DNA of 64,000 nucleotides from Bacteroides stercoris ATCC 43183 (GCF_025147325.1 NZ_CP102262.1:2542001-2606000); one strand, 5' to 3'. Counted from the stretch's first letter, positions 43,563 to 52,857 are shown. A program made the numbers and translations. The notes: generated by a model not told the origin, from the sequence alone.

Positions 43563-43820
43563 TTGGGAAATTGCTCTTATAAAAGAATAAAAAGATAAAG
43601 TTTTCAGTATAGGTAATTAGTTAAGAGGTAAAAAGATTGAATTAATTCATAGGTAAAAGTTTTAGATTAAAGTAGGTAATTAGAAAAAGGTAAAAGTTAA
43701 ACATTAAGTGTTATTTAATAGGTAATTGAAGTTTGTTTTTTAGAGGTAAAAAGAAAGATTGATTTTCAGGTAACAAAAATTTGATGCAAGTAAAAAAAGA
43801 AAAGCCTTTGGGCTTTTCTT
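43563..43820 (+). ncRNA. Candidate non-coding RNA with eight AGGTAA motifs
   Basis: The region starts at the predicted transcript start of the orphan promoter and ends in a perfect 10-bp hairpin (AAGAAAAGCC, loop TTTG, GGCTTTTCTT at 43797-43820). It is AT-rich and lacks a useful reading frame. AGGTAA occurs at 43611, 43626, 43651, 43674, 43688, 43720, 43744 and 43768, often as AGGTAATTAG or AGGTAAAAG. Another TAnnTTTG element follows for the next gene, so this seems to be a separate transcript. It could instead be a long leader of the polysaccharide locus. Confidence 0.45.
43797..43820 (+). terminator. Hairpin ending the candidate RNA
   Basis: A perfect 10-bp stem with loop TTTG. The minus-strand reading is followed by seven T residues; the plus-strand reading by only a short U tract. 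It may work in both directions. Confidence 0.5.
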
Positions 43821-43919
43821 ACACGAGGCGAGGGGTTCGGAAGAGCTTGCTCGTTTTTTTATTTCTGTATTTTATGCTCACTTTTTTGTATATTCTGTCC
43901 AAACTCTTCCCGTTTTTTG

Positions 43920-43927
43920 TATCTTTG
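43920..43927 (+). promoter_or_regulatory. Promoter -7 element of the plus-strand polysaccharide arm
   Basis: TATCTTTG matches TAnnTTTG, about 64 bases before the first glycosyltransferase codon. No TTTG is at the right distance for -33. Confidence 0.5.
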
Positions 43928-43990
43928 TAACGAATGTCCGGCAGGCAGGCTTTCCGGAACATAGAACAACAGGCTTAAATTGCATGGATT

Positions 43991-45163
43991 TTGGAACACT
44001 TGTTATATACTCTTGATTGGTTGCTATACATTTTATTCGCGATAAATGTGGCATATCTGCTGGTGTGCAGTCTGGCATCGCTGTGCCGTTACAAGCCGTT
44101 CGTTACCGCACCGGCCCGGACAAGCAAGCGTTTTGCTGTGTTCATTGCCGCTTATCGCGAAGATGCGGTTATATTGCCTACCGTGCATGCCTGTCTGGCG
44201 CAGGATTATCCGGATGACAGATATGATGTTGTGGTTATTTCGGACCACATGCGGCCCGAAACCAATGCAGTTTTGTCTTCACTTCCCATAAAGCTGCTTC
44301 AAGTCGATTTTGAGAAGAGCACCAATACCAAATCCCTGCAAGCAGCCCTCGGATATTTGGACAAAGCCGCTTACGACATAGCATTGGTAATAGATGCGGA
44401 TAACATTATTGCTCCTTCCTACCTGTCCGAGCTGAACGATGCTTTCTCCGTGTCCGGCGTCCGGGTGGTACAGACACATCGCGTGGCCAAGAATCTGAAT
44501 ACCGGTATGGCCTATCTGGATGCAATCAGCGAGGAGATAAACAATTCCATATTCCGTTTGGGACATGTCAATTTGGGAATGTCGGCGGCTCTGATAGGTT
44601 CGGGGATGGCCTTTGAATATCCCTTGTTTTACGATGCGATGATGGATAACACTTCTGTGGGCGGTTTTGACCGCGTGCTGGAAATGAAGCTTCTTTATAA
44701 GAGCATACACATTCATTATCTGCCCGATACTATCGTCAGGGACGAGAAGATACAGAAAGCGAACAGCTTTTACAAGCAGCGTCGCCGTTGGCTGTCCGCC
44801 CAGTATTACAGTTTCTTTGAGTTTGCCAATCACCTGCTACCTGCCATTCGCAGCGGGAAGTGGGACTTCTGCGATAAGCTTTATCAGCAAATCTCTCTTT
44901 CCAGAGTGTTGCTGCTGGGCTTTGTGTTCATAATTTCCCTCGCACATTCCCTGTTCGCGTCTCCGTCGGCCTGTAAATGGTGGGGGATATTCATACTGTT
45001 GCTGTTGGCGCTGGCTCTCGCCATTCCCCGCAAATATTGGAAATGGCGTTTGCTGAAAGCGGTTTGTTGGGTTCCTTACTCTTTCCTGCTGATGCTTTTG
45101 AACCTGTTCCGGCTGAAGGAAGCGAACAGGCGGTTTATTCATACCACGCACGGAGTCGATTGA
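43991..45163 (+). CDS. Membrane family 2 glycosyltransferase (BcsA-like core)
   Basis: A 390-residue membrane enzyme. One N-terminal transmembrane segment (about 8-30) precedes a GT-A domain with VFIAAYREDAVILPTV and the DxD-like IDADNIIAPS. QRRRWLSAQ (a QxxRW motif) and three to four C-terminal transmembrane segments follow. It would extend or export a glycan chain. No in-frame ATG exists near the start; TTG at 43991 is the only reasonable initiator after the in-frame stop. It is the first gene of the plus-strand arm and a paralogue of the protein at 54008-55198. Confidence 0.82.
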   Translation: MEHLLYTLDWLLYILFAINVAYLLVCSLASLCRYKPFVTAPARTSKRFAVFIAAYREDAVILPTVHACLAQDYPDDRYDVVVISDHMRPETNAVLSSLPIKLLQVDFEKSTNTKSLQAALGYLDKAAYDIALVIDADNIIAPSYLSELNDAFSVSGVRVVQTHRVAKNLNTGMAYLDAISEEINNSIFRLGHVNLGMSAALIGSGMAFEYPLFYDAMMDNTSVGGFDRVLEMKLLYKSIHIHYLPDTIVRDEKIQKANSFYKQRRRWLSAQYYSFFEFANHLLPAIRSGKWDFCDKLYQQISLSRVLLLGFVFIISLAHSLFASPSACKWWGIFILLLLALALAIPRKYWKWRLLKAVCWVPYSFLLMLLNLFRLKEANRRFIHTTHGVD

Positions 45164-45174
45164 AAAATTATGCC

Positions 45175-46221
45175 ATGGAACGGAACATCCCCGAAATATC
45201 AGTGATAGTGCCTGTATATAACGTCGAGCAATACTTGGCCGAATGTATAAGCAGCATTTTATCGCAAACGTTTACTGATTTCGAGTTGCTGTTGGTAGAT
45301 GACGGCAGCCCGGACCGTTGCGGGGAAATCTGTGATGAATATGCGGGTAAGGATAAGAGAGTAAGAGTTTTCCATCAGGAGAATGCAGGGTTGAGTTGCG
45401 CCCGGAACAAAGGGCTGGAGCACGCATCGGGGACTTATATTGCATTTGTCGATTCGGACGATTACGTCACTTCCACCTATTTGCAGGAGCTTTACGCATC
45501 ATTGCCTGCCGATAAGTCTCAAAGAGGAACGGTAATCTGCGGGTTCGATAAACTGTTTCCCGACGGTTCTTTGCATACCGTTCATGTTCCGCAACAAACC
45601 ATCTTGCCGATGGACTGTTCGCGTGTGCTTGCAGAACTGGTTGGAAAGTACGTAATGTATGCCTGGGCAAAGCTGTATGACAACAGGCTGATAAAGGAAC
45701 ACGGTATCCGGTTTGTTCCTGCTGTGTCGGGATTGGAAGATATGCTCTTTATGCTCGACTATCTTCCTTATTCGGATTATCTGCTTATCCGCGATACTTC
45801 CACCTATATATATAGGGTGGGATATTCTATGGCTACATTATCCACTTGCATAAAAGATTTCCGCAGCGAATACGCCGCTTTTTCCAACTATCTGGAAAGA
45901 GTATGCCGATATAAGGAAACCTATCGGTTGGAGGATTCCTCTTTGGTCGGGGTATGGGATTCATTAACGGTGTTTTTTCATAAAATCCTGTTGGCAATCT
46001 ATAAGAAAGAGAATCATTATAGCCGAAAAGAGCGGATTGTTTTTTTGCGTCAGTTGCTTTCATCCCACAGGAGGTGGATAGAAGAATGCTTCTCTCCCCG
46101 GTATAAGGTGGATAAGTTCTCAAGGTTTTTGCTGGTCAATGTCGGTGCGGTTGCTTTTGATGTGTGGATGCGCTGCCTGTGGGGAATTAAGTTCAGGTAT
46201 ATGTTTGGAGCGGAAAGATGA
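45175..46221 (+). CDS. Family 2 glycosyltransferase
   Basis: A 348-residue cytoplasmic GT-A enzyme. ISVIVPVYNVEQYLAECISS binds the nucleotide, LLVDDGSPDRCGEICDEY and FVDSDDYVT give the DxD metal site. The C-terminal part is variable and probably sets the acceptor. The start MERNIPEIS was chosen because the frame upstream overlaps the previous gene by 66 codons without homology. It overlaps the next gene by four bases (ATGA), so the two are coupled. Confidence 0.87.
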   Translation: MERNIPEISVIVPVYNVEQYLAECISSILSQTFTDFELLLVDDGSPDRCGEICDEYAGKDKRVRVFHQENAGLSCARNKGLEHASGTYIAFVDSDDYVTSTYLQELYASLPADKSQRGTVICGFDKLFPDGSLHTVHVPQQTILPMDCSRVLAELVGKYVMYAWAKLYDNRLIKEHGIRFVPAVSGLEDMLFMLDYLPYSDYLLIRDTSTYIYRVGYSMATLSTCIKDFRSEYAAFSNYLERVCRYKETYRLEDSSLVGVWDSLTVFFHKILLAIYKKENHYSRKERIVFLRQLLSSHRRWIEECFSPRYKVDKFSRFLLVNVGAVAFDVWMRCLWGIKFRYMFGAER

Positions 46222-47258
46222 TGGAACAATGTGTCATATCTGTAATAATACCGGTCTATAAGGCAGAAAAATACCTTTCCCGTTGTATCGCAAGTCTGCT
46301 TGCCCAGTCTTTTACAGCTTTTGAATTGTTGTTAATCGATGACGGCAGTCCTGACAACAGCGGCAAGATATGCCATGACTGGGCTGAAAGAGACTGCCGC
46401 ATCCGTGTGCTGCATCAAACGAATGCAGGTGTCAGTACGGCCCGCAACAAGGGGCTGGATGAAGCGAAAGGAGAGTATATCGTTTTTGTCGATTCGGACG
46501 ATTATGTAGGTACGGACTATCTGAAACATCTCTATGAGGAAAGGCCTTTGAATCTGGACTCCATTGTTGTACAGGGATTTACAATTGTGTCGGAGCAGGC
46601 AGACAGGCAATATACAACCTCTTTTATTCCGTCGGTCTATACCGGTAGAGATGTCAGGGAGCTGTTTCTCAATGATGAGATGCGGGATATGCGGGGACCG
46701 GTTGCCAAACTTTTCAGCCGGGTTCTCATTGAGCGGTTGGGGTTACGCTTTCCAGCAGAGATTTCTTTCGGTGAAGATACGATATTCAATTTTCAATATT
46801 TGTTTCATTGCCGGCAGGTGGTTGTAGGCAGCCATGTAGATTATGTCTATTGCGACGTACCCGGTTCTTTGACAAAGCGTCTGAATGATTTTGCATCGGA
46901 GTATGCAACTTTCAAATTATATAAATCGATTACTGTACGGCTTGCCGGAAAGTTAGACTTGAATGTGGCGGATATGAGAACAGCTTTCTCCTTTGTCGTG
47001 CTGTTTTTCCAGCGTGCATTGATTGCCGACTATCGCTCTGCCGGGAAAGTTCCTTTCTCATTACGGACACAACATTTGCGCCGGTTGGCAGCGGAACAGC
47101 GCTCTTTTATGAAAGAGTTTTATCATCCCGGATATAAAGCGGACAAGTGGGGCAGGCAGTTCCTGTTGCATGGTTTCTGCTTTTGTTATAATCTCTATAT
47201 GTCCATACTTTGCAGTTGCCTGTTCAGGTACGTATTCGGTTATTCCGAAAAGGCATAG
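46218..47258 (+). CDS. Family 2 glycosyltransferase
   Basis: A 346-residue GT-A enzyme, close in its first 110 residues to the preceding protein: ISVIIPVYKAEKYLSRCIAS, LLIDDGSPDNSGKICHDW and FVDSDDYVG. The C-terminal regions are also alignable, suggesting duplication followed by change of specificity. The start may be ATG 46218 or 46221. The donor sugar cannot be predicted. Confidence 0.87.
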   Translation: MMEQCVISVIIPVYKAEKYLSRCIASLLAQSFTAFELLLIDDGSPDNSGKICHDWAERDCRIRVLHQTNAGVSTARNKGLDEAKGEYIVFVDSDDYVGTDYLKHLYEERPLNLDSIVVQGFTIVSEQADRQYTTSFIPSVYTGRDVRELFLNDEMRDMRGPVAKLFSRVLIERLGLRFPAEISFGEDTIFNFQYLFHCRQVVVGSHVDYVYCDVPGSLTKRLNDFASEYATFKLYKSITVRLAGKLDLNVADMRTAFSFVVLFFQRALIADYRSAGKVPFSLRTQHLRRLAAEQRSFMKEFYHPGYKADKWGRQFLLHGFCFCYNLYMSILCSCLFRYVFGYSEKA

Positions 47259-47291
47259 GGCAGGTCTGGTTTCATTTTACGATAAGAAGAA

Positions 47292-48188
47292 ATGGAAATT
47301 CTATATTCAATCATTATTCCCCATAAGGACATACCTTGCCTGTTGCAACGGTGTCTCGATTCCATTCCGCCCAGGGACGATGTGCAGATTATCGTGGCAG
47401 ATGATGACAGTTCCCCGGATGTTGTGGACTTTGCTCATTTTCCGGGCAGTGACAGGGCGGATGTGGAGATTCTCTTTACCAAAGAGGGCAGAGGAGCCGG
47501 TTATGCCCGTAATTGCGGACTTGCCAGAGCCAAAGGCAGATGGCTGGTATTTGCGGATGCCGATGATTTCTTTCTGCCCGGCTTCCTGAACGTATTGGAT
47601 ACTTACCGGAATACGGACTATGACTTGATTACGTTCCGTGCGGAAACAGTCGATTCGGATACACTGGCTCCGGTTCCGTCACGCCAGGTCCATAATGGGA
47701 AAATAGCGGAGGACATGGACCTTGAAATTCTGAAATACCGTAACGACGTACCCTGGGCTAAGATGGTTTCCGCAGAATTGGTGCGCAGATACCGTATTTG
47801 CTTTGATGAAACGGTTGCCGCCAACGATGCCATGTTTGCCGCTTATGTGGATTACCATGCCCGTAAAGTAGCGGCATGTTCCGGGTATGTTTATTGTGTC
47901 ACAGTCAGAAAAGATTCATTGCAGTATGGAGTGCGGTCAGACACTCTTCTTGCCCGTGTAAAGGTTGCTTGCCGTTACAACCGCTTTTTGCTGGATATAG
48001 GGCGTAGCGATAAGGTACTTTACAGTTATTCCCGTGTGACGGATTGCCGCAAGCACTTCGGCAGTAAAGGATATTGTAGAGCTTTGTGTATTTATCTTCG
48101 GTTTGAAAGTTGGAAAAACATATACAGGACTTTTGCAGAACTGTTGAAAAGTAAGTTTCATTGTACTTCCATAACCAAGGTTTTATAA
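47292..48188 (+). CDS. Family 2 glycosyltransferase
   Basis: A 298-residue GT-A enzyme of a different subgroup from the two before it. YSIIIPHKDIPCLLQRCLDS and IIVADDDSSPDV bind the nucleotide, and VFADADDFFLPGF holds the DxD. The C-terminal half is short. It lies 33 bases after the previous gene in the same transcript and 13 bases before the flippase gene. Confidence 0.85.
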   Translation: MEILYSIIIPHKDIPCLLQRCLDSIPPRDDVQIIVADDDSSPDVVDFAHFPGSDRADVEILFTKEGRGAGYARNCGLARAKGRWLVFADADDFFLPGFLNVLDTYRNTDYDLITFRAETVDSDTLAPVPSRQVHNGKIAEDMDLEILKYRNDVPWAKMVSAELVRRYRICFDETVAANDAMFAAYVDYHARKVAACSGYVYCVTVRKDSLQYGVRSDTLLARVKVACRYNRFLLDIGRSDKVLYSYSRVTDCRKHFGSKGYCRALCIYLRFESWKNIYRTFAELLKSKFHCTSITKVL

Positions 48189-48201
48189 ATAATGTTTTAC
48201 A

Positions 48202-49731
48202 ATGTCAGAATCCCGCCTCCATAAAAGCTATCTGAATGCGCGTGTCAATGTATTCTTTTACCTTGTCACCCTTTTCATCTCCTTTTTCTCCAGGAAGATA
48301 TTTCTTGAGAAACTGGGGGCGGACTTTGTCGGGCTGACGAGTACGATGCAGAACCTGCTTGGATTTCTCAATCTGGCGGAGCTGGGCATCGGAGCTTCCA
48401 TCGGCTATGTGCTTTACAAACCGATTTTCGACGGAAATCGGGACAGGATAAAGGAGATTGTCTCGGTACTGGCTTATCTCTATCGTAACGTAGGACTGCT
48501 GATTTTGGGTGCGGGACTGCTTTTGGCCTGCTTCCTGCCCTATATATTCGCCGATGCCGGCATTCGCCTTGGAGTAATCTATTTTGCTTATTTTGCATTT
48601 TTGACTTCCGCTCTCATCAGTTATTTTGTTAATTATCGGCAAACCCTGCTGGGCGCCGACCAGCGCAACTATGTAGTCACTGTTTATTTTCAAACGGCCA
48701 ATATCGTCAAGATTCTCCTGCAAATAGCATTGGTATGCTACGTGGGCAGTCTTTATCTGTGGATAGCCATTGAACTGACATTCGGCATTTTGTATTCGTT
48801 CATACTGAACTGGAAGATAAACCGGGTATATCCGTGGCTGAAGTGCAGTGTGTCGGAAGGCAGACTGAAATATCCGGAGAATAGGATTATTGTGCGTAAA
48901 GCCCGTCAGATGTTTGTGCATAAGCTGGCGGGAATGGGCAGAACGCAGCTTTTGCCTTTTCTGGTCTACGCATTTACTTCATTGAAACTGGTGGCGTATT
49001 ACGGTAACTATATGCTGCTGCTCACCAAGCTGAATCAGTTTGTCGATAACTTTCTGGGCAGTACCGGCGCAGGGGTGGGCAGTCTGATAGCCGAGGGGGA
49101 TATGAAGCGTATCCAGCAGGTATTTTGGGAGTTAAGCTCATTGCGCTTTTTGATAGCCTCGTTTCTGACGTTCGCGTTGTATCATCTGATGGACCCGTTC
49201 ATTACGGTGTGGCTGGGCGAGGAGTACATACTGCCCCGTTCCGTCTTGATTGTGATTCTTACCAACTTCTTTATCAGTCAGTTCAGGGGTACGAACGACC
49301 AGTTCATTTTCGGTTACGGACTGTTTCACGACACATGGGCGCCGGTTGCCACACTGGCGATAACAGTAGCGGTGGCATTGGCAGGCGGCTATTTGTGGGG
49401 ACTTCCGGGAGTATTGCTGGGAGATATAGCCAGTTCGATAACCGTTATCAGTATCTGGAAGCCTTACTTCCTTTACAAAGAGGGGTTTAAAATGTCCGTG
49501 AAGTCATATTGGAAAAATATATTCCGGTATCTGCTGCTTGCCGTTCTTGCATGGGGGCTGACGGATGCGGTACTTTGTTTCCTTCCGTTGGCGGAGCCGT
49601 CCCGGGGATATGGCATGTGGATTGTATATGCGCTGGTCTCCTCTCTGGTATTTCTGCTGATATTGTGCAGCAGCTTCTATTGCTGTTCGGCAGGGATGCG
49701 TTCGCTGGTGAAGCGTTTGCGGCGTAAATAG
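48202..49731 (+). CDS. Polysaccharide flippase (Wzx-like, MATE/MOP superfamily)
   Basis: A 509-residue polytopic protein with about 12-14 hydrophobic segments and RKIFLEKLGADFVGLTSTMQNLLGFLNLAE near the start (only the key GADFVGL and LNLAELGIG blocks are needed for recognition). It resembles the PST/Wzx transporters that flip undecaprenyl-linked repeat units across the inner membrane. It is the last gene of the plus-strand arm. The stop is followed at 26 bases by a palindromic array. Confidence 0.86.
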   Translation: MSESRLHKSYLNARVNVFFYLVTLFISFFSRKIFLEKLGADFVGLTSTMQNLLGFLNLAELGIGASIGYVLYKPIFDGNRDRIKEIVSVLAYLYRNVGLLILGAGLLLACFLPYIFADAGIRLGVIYFAYFAFLTSALISYFVNYRQTLLGADQRNYVVTVYFQTANIVKILLQIALVCYVGSLYLWIAIELTFGILYSFILNWKINRVYPWLKCSVSEGRLKYPENRIIVRKARQMFVHKLAGMGRTQLLPFLVYAFTSLKLVAYYGNYMLLLTKLNQFVDNFLGSTGAGVGSLIAEGDMKRIQQVFWELSSLRFLIASFLTFALYHLMDPFITVWLGEEYILPRSVLIVILTNFFISQFRGTNDQFIFGYGLFHDTWAPVATLAITVAVALAGGYLWGLPGVLLGDIASSITVISIWKPYFLYKEGFKMSVKSYWKNIFRYLLLAVLAWGLTDAVLCFLPLAEPSRGYGMWIVYALVSSLVFLLILCSSFYCCSAGMRSLVKRLRRK

Positions 49732-49756
49732 AATGCATACATGTGGAGTTTATTAT

Positions 49757-49841
49757 AGTTTATCCCCATTAAACTGAAAGTTTATTCCTATTGAACCGGA
49801 AGTTTATTCCTAATAAACTATGAGTTTAATGGGGATAAACT
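49757..49841. repeat. Palindromic 22-bp array 4 (four units) between convergent arms
   Basis: Four 19-bp units start at 49757, 49779, 49801 and 49823, separated by 3 bp. Consensus is AGTTTAnnnnnnnTAAACT. The first unit AGTTTATCCCCATTAAACT is the exact reverse complement of the fourth, so the array as a whole is also an inverted repeat. It lies between the flippase stop and the stop of the convergent glycosyltransferase, one base from the latter. Confidence 0.88.
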
Positions 49842-49842
49842 T

Positions 49843-50796
49843 TTATCGGTACTGAACGAACATTCCCCGATAAGTGCCGCATAGCGTTGCCTTGGCAAGT
49901 GTGCCTTGTCCGTGCAGCAGATATACGGCCGCTTTTTTAGGAGCGGCGAGGATGCAGAGGTAGGTGCAAGACAGGTATTTCCTGATGCCTTGCAGATTCC
50001 GGCGGGCGAAGAGCACGCGGGCGCGCGACAGGTAGAACTCCCGCATCGGACTGCCTCGCTTCGCCGTCATGCTCTCTTTGTGGTAGACTACGGCAGTAGG
50101 TTCGTACCATAGGCGGTAACCGGCTTTCCTAAGCTGTGCAGACCAGTCCAGCTCTTCGTAAAAAAGGAAATATATTTCGCTCATGGGGCCTGCATCCTGT
50201 AGCGCCTGCCGGCTTACCATCATGGCGGCTCCGTGCAATGAGGCGGTTTCGCAGGGAGTACGGAAGCGCGGGCCGTCCTGTTGCATGAATCCGATGGATG
50301 TGTTGCGCAGTGTAAGGGAACTTAGAGGAGTGAAGCCTGCATATTGCAGGATGTCCGGACAAGCAGCGAATTTCAACATGGGCGATACGCCGCCGTTACG
50401 TTGCGGGTCGCACTCCATGCGTCGTACCAACGCATCCAGTACCGGTTCTTTGATGAGGGTGTCGTTGTTGATGAAAAAGAGATAATCTCCTCCGGCGGCT
50501 TTCAGTCCGGCATTGTTGCCGCCGGCAAATCCGTTGTTGATGTTCCGCACCACTTTGACCGGAGGAAAGGAGGCGGGGTTGTCCGATGCAGGGCTGCCTG
50601 ATAAGGAGCCGTCCGGTACGAGGTTACTCCTGTATCGTTCCTGTATTTCTTCCGCTTCGGGCAGGCGCGAACCATTGTCCACAACGATGATTTCGTAGTG
50701 CGGATAGGTTTCGTGGTTGCGGAAAGAGTCTATCATTTCGCAGGTATCGCGCAACCCGTTATAGTTGACGGTGATGATGGAAACAAGCGCTTTCAT
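49843..50796 (-). CDS. Family 2 glycosyltransferase (rhamnosyltransferase-like)
   Basis: A 317-residue GT-A enzyme. VSIITVNYNGLRDTCEMIDS and IIVVDNGSRLPEAE bind the nucleotide, FFINNDTLI replaces the usual DxD, and FYEELDWSAQLRKAGY is the acceptor/base region, as in the rhamnosyltransferase-like subgroup. It is the last gene of the minus-strand arm, nine bases from the gene upstream. Confidence 0.86.
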   Translation of the reverse strand: MKALVSIITVNYNGLRDTCEMIDSFRNHETYPHYEIIVVDNGSRLPEAEEIQERYRSNLVPDGSLSGSPASDNPASFPPVKVVRNINNGFAGGNNAGLKAAGGDYLFFINNDTLIKEPVLDALVRRMECDPQRNGGVSPMLKFAACPDILQYAGFTPLSSLTLRNTSIGFMQQDGPRFRTPCETASLHGAAMMVSRQALQDAGPMSEIYFLFYEELDWSAQLRKAGYRLWYEPTAVVYHKESMTAKRGSPMREFYLSRARVLFARRNLQGIRKYLSCTYLCILAAPKKAAVYLLHGQGTLAKATLCGTYRGMFVQYR

Positions 50797-50805
50797 GGTC
50801 TTTTC

Positions 50806-51723
50806 CTATTTTTTCTTCAGCCAGAATACAGCCCAGTTTCTGAAGCTTACATATTTTCCGAGCCGCAGGCGTCTGAAGCGGCAGGCGGTTTCTGTTTTTT
50901 CAAGCAGCGACATCCGGTGTCCCGCCCAGATTACATCGTTCAGGGTGTAGGACAGGTATTTGCGGATGAGCGTTTTCCATTCGGGATGTTCTTGCCCGAG
51001 TGCCTGCATTTGGGTACATACGGTGGTGTATCCCTCGATGTTGCGCATTCCGAAGCGACTGGTCATAATGGAGTGGGGACGTATCCTTCGCCCGAAGAAA
51101 GCCTCGGGAACGTAGCACGTTCTTTGTGCATTCAGATAAATCATCATAGTGAAAGAATGGTCTTCGTGGATAATGCCGGGATGAAAGCAAGTGAAGCATT
51201 TTTTCAGGAACAGGCGATTGACCATGCACAGGTAAACGGGAGTGAGGAACAGGCGGTTGCTCAGCTCATAATCCAGCATTTCCATGCCGGAATGTACGGA
51301 TTCGTCTATTTTCCCTTTTCTGTCATAATTGGGAATATTCTGGCTGTCAGCCGACTCCGTCAGCGGTTTTGCATCGAAGAAGATGAAGTCCAGTTCTCTT
51401 TTCTCGCACAAATCATGGCAGCGCCGGAGGGCTTGCGTATCCAATATGTCGTCACTGTCCATAAAATATATGTACTTGCCGGTAGCATGCAGCAATCCTC
51501 GGTTGCGTGCAACGGATAATCCCTGGTTGGGCTGCGCGTACCACCGGATTCTTGCGTCGCGTTTCGCGTATTCTTCGATGATGCCGCGGCTTCCGTCGGT
51601 AGAGCCGTCGTCGATAAGGATTATCTCCAGTTCTTTCAGGGTCTGGCCGCAAATGCTGTCCAGCGCCTTGCGCAGGTAGGCAGCCGTGTTGTATATGGGG
51701 ATGATAACGGAAACTTCGGGCAT
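50806..51723 (-). CDS. Family 2 glycosyltransferase
   Basis: A 305-residue GT-A enzyme with VSVIIPIYNTAAYLRKALDS, IILIDDGSTDGSRGI and the DxD region YFMDSDDILD. The C-terminal part includes HEDHSFTMMIYLNAQ, a typical catalytic-base region. It is one of five glycosyltransferases in the minus-strand arm. Spacing to the neighbours is under ten bases, indicating one transcript. Confidence 0.87.
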   Translation of the reverse strand: MPEVSVIIPIYNTAAYLRKALDSICGQTLKELEIILIDDGSTDGSRGIIEEYAKRDARIRWYAQPNQGLSVARNRGLLHATGKYIYFMDSDDILDTQALRRCHDLCEKRELDFIFFDAKPLTESADSQNIPNYDRKGKIDESVHSGMEMLDYELSNRLFLTPVYLCMVNRLFLKKCFTCFHPGIIHEDHSFTMMIYLNAQRTCYVPEAFFGRRIRPHSIMTSRFGMRNIEGYTTVCTQMQALGQEHPEWKTLIRKYLSYTLNDVIWAGHRMSLLEKTETACRFRRLRLGKYVSFRNWAVFWLKKK

Positions 51724-51729
51724 GGTATT

Positions 51730-52857
51730 TTACTTTTTTATTCGGACAATCTGTTCATACACTTTTTTCATCTGTTCTTCCCAAGAAAGGTGTCGGATGG
51801 AATCTCTTATTTCCCGAGGCGTCACGGTCATGTGCTGGAAGAACTCTATCAGGGCGGGGATGCTGACGGGACTTTCGTCGGCGGGCACTTTCAGCGTGTA
51901 GGGCATGCGGTCGAAATCATCGTCCGTTTCGGAGTAGACGAAGCCGAACCCACGCGCCGCATATTCCCTGTTTTTCAGGGTCTTGATGTTGTATATGCCG
52001 CTGCGATGCCGTGCCAGACTGCCTATGGCAAAGTCTGCCCGGTTGAAAAGCGCGTCCAACTCCTCGCCATGCTTTGCTCCGTACAGGGTGACGAACGGCT
52101 GCAAGCAGTACCGGCGGATGAGTGTTGCAATGTCTTTCTCTTCCCGCCTGCCGCTCGGTTTGCCTATCAGATGGAAATAGACTTTATATTCGGGGTTGTT
52201 GCCGTAATATGCTCCCAGGCCTTTCAGCAACCGGTCGAAACCATGCCAGAAGTGGATTTCGGCAGCTCCTATCAGGTGGAGTTCCTTGCTCGTGCCGTGC
52301 CGGGGAGAGCGCAGGGGGATGCGGGCGAAATCTATTCCGTTGGATATGCGGATGGTGGGGCGACCGAATATCCGGTCATCGCTGGAGAAGGTTACAATGA
52401 AATCGACGTACCTGCAGAACGCATGGCGGAACAGCTTGTCCGTGTACAACTGTACTTTCTCCATGCCGGAAGAATATTCGTGGTCATAGGGATATGTGGG
52501 TATCTCCAGCAGCACTCTTACACCCTGCTTTTTCAGCATCCTCACGAAGTGTATGGTAAAGGGGTTGGCGTTGTGATAGGAGCGGATATATACGCATTGT
52601 ATGCCTTCCCGGCGAACGTATTGCAGGATAGGGGCGAACGACAGCCGTTTTTTTATTTTGGCGGGTATTCCTTTGCCCAAATCGGCAAGCACATCTTCGT
52701 CTATCATCCACTTCCGGCTGCCGTCGTTGCCAACCTCGTAGTGGCAGGTGCGTACATCTGTCCCGCATAGCCTGAGGGCGTCCGCCTGGTATCTGATTTT
52801 CTTACTGATACCGTTGTATTCCTGAAATCCGTAAAAGACAAGAAAAAGGGTTTTCAT
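51730..52857 (-). CDS. GT-B glycosyltransferase, family 4-like
   Basis: A 375-residue two-domain GT-B protein. The N-terminal domain has a GFQEYNGISKKIRYQADAL donor/acceptor loop; the C-terminal domain has VYFHLIGKPSGRREEKDI and a region around SGIYNIKTLKNREYAARG where the usual EX7E motif would be. Only the second glutamate is clearly present, so the donor-binding motif is divergent. It lies 13 bases from the next gene. Confidence 0.72.
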   Translation of the reverse strand: MKTLFLVFYGFQEYNGISKKIRYQADALRLCGTDVRTCHYEVGNDGSRKWMIDEDVLADLGKGIPAKIKKRLSFAPILQYVRREGIQCVYIRSYHNANPFTIHFVRMLKKQGVRVLLEIPTYPYDHEYSSGMEKVQLYTDKLFRHAFCRYVDFIVTFSSDDRIFGRPTIRISNGIDFARIPLRSPRHGTSKELHLIGAAEIHFWHGFDRLLKGLGAYYGNNPEYKVYFHLIGKPSGRREEKDIATLIRRYCLQPFVTLYGAKHGEELDALFNRADFAIGSLARHRSGIYNIKTLKNREYAARGFGFVYSETDDDFDRMPYTLKVPADESPVSIPALIEFFQHMTVTPREIRDSIRHLSWEEQMKKVYEQIVRIKK

